From Brotaphodocola catenula (GTDB lineage: Bacteria > Bacillota > Clostridia > Lachnospirales > Lachnospiraceae): 61,962 bases of DNA. The stretch spans positions 1 to 61,962 of the forward strand of contig JAJEPU010000021.1 of the NCBI GenBank assembly GCA_020686985.1, read 5' to 3'. The notes beneath the pieces are model-generated. The model saw only the letters and a list, made by a program, of their open reading frames with translations, had not been told where the DNA came from and searched no databases. The position numbers and the translations under genes were made by a program. Below, piece by piece: positions 56,887 to 61,962 of the stretch (position 1 is the stretch's first letter; every line of letters starts with the position of its first letter).

Positions 56887-58661
56887 AACATATTTTTGAC
56901 ATGAAAGTAAGCCCTTATACGAGGACTGCGGATCTCTGGTTAGATGGTCAAAGATTGTCCTCCCAGAGCCAGCTTCAGGTGTGTGAAATTGATCCGCTCT
57001 CGAACTGGTATCAGGATTTGCCGGAACTGCTTTACTCTGAGGTGAATGATGACTATGCATTGAGAGTCCAGTGCCTTGAGATCGAATATCTGATGCTTAC
57101 AGCGGTATTTGCAAACCGCAGGGAATGTACGGATTTATCTCATACGGCTCTCGTACGAAAGTATGACACAAAAACCCGATGTCAATGGATGAATGAAGCA
57201 TCGAATAAGATGGGAATTGTTTTGCCGGATATTCCCGGATTTTCACTCACATCTACAGTGGATGCAGGTATATATAAGACTTCGATTTTAAACGGGCTTG
57301 ATCCGTTTTTTAAGGGTAAATGTAAATGCACAGCAGATCGGAAAGAGGCGGTAAATGTTGTTTTGACGACGTTAAACAGCTACTCAGAGGGCAGGCAGAT
57401 AGGCTTATCCGAGGATGACCTTATTGTTGTCATCGATGAAAGCAGCAGGGAGCTTTCAGTGGAATTAGGACAATGTCTGGCGATCCGAGCAAATGAGAAA
57501 AAAGCCCTGTCCTTGATTCAGGAATGGATCGACATCACGATTCTTTATCCATATATGATGTTTTGCTATTCGAAACTTTGCAATGCAGGCAAGAGTGCCT
57601 CTTTTTATGTGAGATCAAGGCTTCAAATGCTTACCCGGGAGGAACCGGTTGTCGAGTGCAGAATGCCAGCGCAATTAGAATGTGGTCTCTCAGCAAACAT
57701 TCTTATCGATGAGTTTCCACCATCCAATTTAACCGCAAAGAGCAGCAATCCGTCGGTGATTGCGATCCAGAATGGAGCGGCGAAGGCATTGCAGGCAGGT
57801 TCCGCGCAATTGGAGATTTTTTCCGAGACAGGAAAAGTACTCTGTAAACATCCGATGTGGGTGTATGTTGTTCCGAGAGTGACATCAATAGATTTGGCGA
57901 TTGTATCGTCAATTGCGAGTGGAAATTCGGTGCTTCAAGGCGCACAGTTTTGTGTGAGTGCAAACTATATGCCGTCAAATGCCACCAACATCGCAAATGC
58001 CAGATGGTCGGTCTCACCGGCAAACTCCCTGAAAATGCTCGGACCGGGCAGATTCGAGGCATTAAATCCGGGAAGGTGTACGATCATGGTTCAGGTGGAT
58101 AAGGTCATGCAGTCCATTGCCGTTCAGGTCATTCCGTTGCCGAAACAAATCAGGATGGTTCCCGAAATCAGGATGAAATTAAATTCTTCACCGGTGCCAT
58201 TTCATGCAACCTTAGAACCGGTTGGCTCCGGGTGCAAGAGCATAAGTGTGAGAGTGCTTGATTCATCAATTGCCAGATGGGATTCAAACAGCAAAACCGT
58301 GACTGCAATAGATGAGGGGGACACGACGCTTGAAGTCTCGGCATTTGATGCGAATGGAACAATCATTTTGCGCCAGACCTGCAAGGTGATTGTTTTGCCG
58401 GAAAACGATATCATCACACCGCCAACCTATCCGACGATCATTATTGTCTGTGCGATTCTTACAATTCTCACAGCGACAACGATTCTGTCTTTGCTAGCCA
58501 CGATCTGTGGGGGAATTATTTCCGGGCTTGTGATCACCCAGAATATAGGTCCGGTCTCAAAAAAGAATGGCACGAAGCAGAATCAAATCGAACTTGGAAT
58601 AGGTGTCGCCGGCGTTTTAGGCTGTATCTTATCACTTGTTTTTTATATAAGTTTGGGATAA
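56883..58661 (+). CDS. Ig-like (BIG2-type) membrane protein
   Basis: About 592 residues from GTG 56883, which overlaps the previous stop. Residues 1-250 are a helical domain I do not recognise. Two or three bacterial Ig-like repeats follow (about 260-520), with NPSVIAIQNGAAKALQAGSA, RFEALNPGRCTIMVQV and KTVTAIDEGDTTLEVSAFDA, as in BIG2 domains. Two membrane helices close the protein (TIIIVCAILTILTATTIL and LGIGVAGVLGCILSLVFYIS). There is no N-terminal signal, so the Ig part may face the cytoplasm, an odd arrangement. Confidence 0.8.
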   Translation: MKHIFDMKVSPYTRTADLWLDGQRLSSQSQLQVCEIDPLSNWYQDLPELLYSEVNDDYALRVQCLEIEYLMLTAVFANRRECTDLSHTALVRKYDTKTRCQWMNEASNKMGIVLPDIPGFSLTSTVDAGIYKTSILNGLDPFFKGKCKCTADRKEAVNVVLTTLNSYSEGRQIGLSEDDLIVVIDESSRELSVELGQCLAIRANEKKALSLIQEWIDITILYPYMMFCYSKLCNAGKSASFYVRSRLQMLTREEPVVECRMPAQLECGLSANILIDEFPPSNLTAKSSNPSVIAIQNGAAKALQAGSAQLEIFSETGKVLCKHPMWVYVVPRVTSIDLAIVSSIASGNSVLQGAQFCVSANYMPSNATNIANARWSVSPANSLKMLGPGRFEALNPGRCTIMVQVDKVMQSIAVQVIPLPKQIRMVPEIRMKLNSSPVPFHATLEPVGSGCKSISVRVLDSSIARWDSNSKTVTAIDEGDTTLEVSAFDANGTIILRQTCKVIVLPENDIITPPTYPTIIIVCAILTILTATTILSLLATICGGIISGLVITQNIGPVSKKNGTKQNQIELGIGVAGVLGCILSLVFYISLG

Positions 58662-58709
58662 TAAAACGAGATAATAACGCAATTATAAAACGGAAAAGGG
58701 GGATGGGCG

Positions 58710-61700
58710 ATGATGTCACGGATTTCAGGTACGGGCTTACAGCAGTTGGGGAGTTCTGTCTCTGCGGTGAAAGATTTTCTTTCCAAGTCCTACATGCAGT
58801 CTTTTGTGAGTCCGGGCTGTCAGGTCCTGGGGATCTCCGATCCTGTCAGGGTGAAACGGGGAATTCGGTTGTTGAGAATCCAGCAGATCGCAATCAGTGA
58901 CGAGGAAGTCACCTCTCGCCTCACAACCGTGTATCAGACGATGAATGCCTTAGTCAACAGTTGCTTTATGATGATACAGGGAACTGTGGATGGAATTTCC
59001 CTTTATATTGGTTTTCAGTCAGATGCTCCGGGTACCGCAGAGAAAGCGTTGATTCAGACTTTAACCGGCAATTTCCCGGGAATGGTTATGGAGTCTTTGA
59101 ATGCCACAAAAATTGATGAGATCATGGGCCGAATGAGCTCCAATCCGAATCATGAGTTGAAAACGGTGGGCGCAGTGTCGGTTGTTCCATCCTCAAGGGA
59201 AGAACGATTTTCGGGAGCAGATGTTCAGGGAATGGAGAAATTCATGGATACGATGCAGGGAAAAGAGTTTACCGCCCTGATTATTGCGACTCCGTACTCA
59301 AAAGATGTGATCGACCGCAGAATCTTGTCGCTTGAGGCAATCTCGACGGCTCTCTCCCCGCTCGAACAGATTTCGGTTCATGATACCCAGAGCCAGAGCA
59401 CGGCATTAACCGATACAACGGCTCAGACCTTGTCGCAGACAATCAGTAACAGCATCAGTGAAGCGTATTCCGTGACGAACAGCAATGGCGTATTCTCTTC
59501 AAGTGGAAATGGAAATGCGTTTACGATCACGCCGTTGGGTCTGGGTATTTCTTTTCAAAAACAGCAGGCGAATGGAATGCAGGCGGGGAGATCGGTTGGC
59601 ATAAGTTATGGACGGCAGAGCGGGAGTGCAATCGGAAAAGCAGATATGACGAGTACAGCGCTTCAGAAATCCACGGGATCTTCGAGAACGATTGTCCGGA
59701 CAGAGACAAACAAGGAGATTCAGGATTTGAGAGTCAAACTGGACAAACAGATCAGCCGGCTTCGGGAAAGTGAGAGTCAGGGACTCTGGGATTGCTGTGG
59801 ATACTTCATCTCAAATGCCAATGACACGACGATTGTCGCGACAAACTCCTTCAGAAGCATTGTCACAGGAGACAATACGGATGTGGAACAGTCGGTGATC
59901 GATCTGTGGCAACCGACACGGCCGGGCGATTTGAATTCCAACCATCAGAATATTCAAAATCTTACGGATACGTTGTCTATGGGAGTTGCCCCAGTCTTTT
60001 ATGTGGGAAATGCGCCTCAGAGAATGGAGAGCATTGTCACCGGAAAGGAACTCTCAAGAATGATGAATCTGCCACGAAAATCGGCAGGTATGGTCTCGGT
60101 GATGCACATGGCAACCTTTGGAAGAAACATTCATCTGATTGGAGGAAAAGACAGAAAAGTATTTGAACAGTCCAGTTTTCCGGTCGGCAATGTGATGCAT
60201 ATGGGGCGAATCGATGGAAATACGAGAACCCGTCTCGAATTGCAGAAACTGAATGCGCATACACTCGCTGTCGGGGCGACCGGAGTGGGAAAGACGACAA
60301 CGATCGGAGATATTTTGTACCAACTGCATGGAAACAACATTCCATTCACCGTGATTGAGCCAGCTAAGGGAGAGTATGGAGAGTTGTGGGGAAAACTGCC
60401 CGGAATTGATATCTACTCAACGACTCCATTTCGGTATCGGATGCTGAAGGTAAACCCGTTTGCATTTGAGAAGAATGTCCATATCTTAAATCATATGGAG
60501 AGGTTGATCAGTGTATTCTCAACCGCGTGGCCGTTGTACGCGGCTCAGCCGGCAGTATTGAGAGACTGCGTGAGAATGGCGTACATTCATTGCGGGTGGG
60601 ATCTGACAAATTCGATCTGTCTCAAAGGGAAACGGGTATTTCCGACCTTTGTGGATGTGCTTGCCGAACTGCCGAAAGCGATCGAGAAGAGCAGGTTTGT
60701 CGGTGAGGCAAAGGGGACGTATGAGGGGGCTTTGCAGACGAGATTGTCGATGCTGACCGAGGGGATTTTTAAGGAGATTTTTTGCAGTGGATATGATATT
60801 CCGGACTGTGATTTGTTTGACAAAAATGTGATCATTGATCTGAGCCGATTGGGTTCTCAGGAGACGCTTTCCTTGATCATGGGAGTCTTGTTGATTCGCC
60901 TCTATGAACACAGAATTAATGAGGGAAAGAAGAACAGGCTTTGCCATGTTACTGTTTTGGAGGAGGCTCATAACATCTTGAAGAAATCGTCTTCTGTGCC
61001 ACAGGGGGAGGATAGCCCTTCGATTGGCAGTAAATCGGTGGAGGTTCTGACAAAATGTATCACGGAATTGAGATTTACCGGAGAGGGATTCATCATTGCC
61101 GATCAGTCACCGGGAGAGCTTGATCCGACTGCGATGAAAAACACTTCTACGAAGATCGTCATGAGACTTCAGGATGCGACGGATCAGACCGCAGTGGAAT
61201 CTGCGCTGTCGTTAGACAGGGAGCAGGTCTTGGAACTTTCAAAATTGGATAATGGAGTCGGCGTTGTCTTTCAGGAGGGCTGGATTGAGCCGGTATTGAC
61301 GAAGTTCGATTTTTATAAAAATCCATATGCGGTGGCTCCGACAGATCTGAGTTTTCAGCCAGAAGTGGAGTATGCAGATCTGTGTAAAGTTCGGGGATTT
61401 TTGCTGGGAGAGATTGTCGGGCAGTTTAACAGGAACGTCTACGACAAAAGCGAACTCATTAGAAAACTTCATTGTATCCGTGATTTCAGCAAATGGAAAA
61501 TCGAGGACTATATTGCCTTGTTTGAGAGGAGTCAGATTGAGTATGAGAGCATCCGATTATTCTGGGATTCCAACCGTGTGAAGTATCCCTATTACGGAAA
61601 GATCATTCGGGAACTGATCAATGGCGTCAATTTCTTTGAAGTCATTCCATTACCAAAAGTTGACCCAAAGACGATGCAAAAGCCGTACTCTAAGGACAGG

Positions 61701-61874
61701 CAGTATAGGGCGAAATGCGAGCGCTGGAAAGACGATGCAATGATCGCAATGGATCAGTATGCTTATCCTCTTACAGACGCAGAAAAAGAAACGATTCTTC
61801 GACTGCTCTTACTGGCAGATGGGGAGAAGAAATCAGATCAGATTACCGTGTGTGCAAGTTGTTTCATGAAATGA
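58710..61874 (+). CDS. HerA-like (DUF87/VirB4-type) ATPase
   Basis: 1,054 residues, ATG 58710 eight bases after AGGGGG. The N-terminal half contains a Ser/Thr/Gln/Gly-rich region (about 225-330) and a short coiled coil. The ATPase part has Walker A VGATGVGKTTT (about 522), VIEPAKGEYGELW (about 550), Walker B VTVLEEAHNIL (about 748) and FIIADQSPGELDP (about 795), the pattern of HerA/FtsK-superfamily pumps. Such ATPases move DNA or protein. It is the last gene of the array. Its link to vWA/kinase genes is by order and strand. Confidence 0.9.
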   Translation: MMSRISGTGLQQLGSSVSAVKDFLSKSYMQSFVSPGCQVLGISDPVRVKRGIRLLRIQQIAISDEEVTSRLTTVYQTMNALVNSCFMMIQGTVDGISLYIGFQSDAPGTAEKALIQTLTGNFPGMVMESLNATKIDEIMGRMSSNPNHELKTVGAVSVVPSSREERFSGADVQGMEKFMDTMQGKEFTALIIATPYSKDVIDRRILSLEAISTALSPLEQISVHDTQSQSTALTDTTAQTLSQTISNSISEAYSVTNSNGVFSSSGNGNAFTITPLGLGISFQKQQANGMQAGRSVGISYGRQSGSAIGKADMTSTALQKSTGSSRTIVRTETNKEIQDLRVKLDKQISRLRESESQGLWDCCGYFISNANDTTIVATNSFRSIVTGDNTDVEQSVIDLWQPTRPGDLNSNHQNIQNLTDTLSMGVAPVFYVGNAPQRMESIVTGKELSRMMNLPRKSAGMVSVMHMATFGRNIHLIGGKDRKVFEQSSFPVGNVMHMGRIDGNTRTRLELQKLNAHTLAVGATGVGKTTTIGDILYQLHGNNIPFTVIEPAKGEYGELWGKLPGIDIYSTTPFRYRMLKVNPFAFEKNVHILNHMERLISVFSTAWPLYAAQPAVLRDCVRMAYIHCGWDLTNSICLKGKRVFPTFVDVLAELPKAIEKSRFVGEAKGTYEGALQTRLSMLTEGIFKEIFCSGYDIPDCDLFDKNVIIDLSRLGSQETLSLIMGVLLIRLYEHRINEGKKNRLCHVTVLEEAHNILKKSSSVPQGEDSPSIGSKSVEVLTKCITELRFTGEGFIIADQSPGELDPTAMKNTSTKIVMRLQDATDQTAVESALSLDREQVLELSKLDNGVGVVFQEGWIEPVLTKFDFYKNPYAVAPTDLSFQPEVEYADLCKVRGFLLGEIVGQFNRNVYDKSELIRKLHCIRDFSKWKIEDYIALFERSQIEYESIRLFWDSNRVKYPYYGKIIRELINGVNFFEVIPLPKVDPKTMQKPYSKDRQYRAKCERWKDDAMIAMDQYAYPLTDAEKETILRLLLLADGEKKSDQITVCASCFMK

Positions 61875-61962
61875 TTTATAAGATACACCACTTTACAATT
61901 TTTTCATAAAAAAATATCGTACAGGACTTTCTGATGTATAATGAGTTTGACAAAAACATTAC
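61875..61962. other. Short noncoding end of the window
   Basis: An AT-rich stretch after the ATPase gene, with TTGACA at 61949. No gene or terminator is evident before the window ends. Confidence 0.5.

Overview
The window looks like gut Firmicutes DNA of the Clostridia / Lachnospiraceae type. The signs are strong AGGAGG ribosome sites with many TTG starts, a Tn1549-like conjugation module, erm(B), and moderate base composition. No rRNA or housekeeping gene is present, so the species is not called. Most of the window is accessory DNA: several mobile elements stacked or nested in one another, followed by what is probably resident chromosome.

Layout. (1) 1-2.92 kb is the right end of an element with a VapE-type replication protein and a large serine recombinase. 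It ends inside the maff2 (VirB2-like) gene of a conjugative element, leaving only the maff2 3' end. (2) About 2.92-40.77 kb is an integrative conjugative element (ICE). Its type IV secretion and processing genes are TrbL/VirB6, PrgI/VirB3, VirB4, an NlpC/P60 hydrolase, DUF4315, DUF4366, topoisomerase III, LPD/YodL proteins, a 2,776-residue methyltransferase-helicase, MobC and the relaxase. TnpV is encoded out of frame inside the methyltransferase-helicase gene. Cargo includes a DUF4143 ATPase and, at 25.5-28.9 kb, a leftward cluster with two effector-like proteins sharing a WXG-like N-terminus (one zincin tail, one ParB-like tail) plus an M48 peptidase. At 29.4-33.5 kb an erm(B) segment lies beside epsilon/zeta toxin-antitoxin wreckage and a tyrosine recombinase flanked by 25-bp inverted repeats. 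The ICE closes with control genes (XRE, ImmA/IrrE, ArpU-like), a structured-RNA-like region, a MazF/PemK toxin, excisionase-like proteins and its own tyrosine integrase. (3) About 40.77-49.95 kb is a second, smaller element bounded by two tRNA-Arg(CCU) 3' fragments. It has integrase, excisionase, XRE and RHH regulators, a regulator-methyltransferase-DUF262/HNH operon, MobC without a relaxase, and a RepA-like ATPase. (4) 50.2-61.9 kb is one rightward array: two vWA proteins (TerY-like) with a small HicA-like protein between them, PP2C phosphatase, Ser/Thr kinase with zinc ribbon, VTT membrane protein, transglutaminase-like protein, Ig-like membrane protein and a 1,054-residue HerA-like ATPase.

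Most notable. The segment between the 25-bp inverted repeats (32,089-33,499) carries the recombinase, a terminator facing HTH-erm(B) and a near-consensus promoter facing away from it. Inversion would remove the terminator from the path and aim the promoter at erm(B), so this looks like a resistance switch written here in the OFF orientation. A second candidate novelty is a recurring signal, a hairpin coupled to TTACATAG, at seven or eight intergenic sites on one strand of the ICE only. A third is the vWA/PP2C/kinase/HerA array, which could be an undescribed extension of the TerY-P type system.

Limits: functions are read from motifs and remembered family features, without database searches. 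Ends of elements, promoters and RNA structures are predictions.
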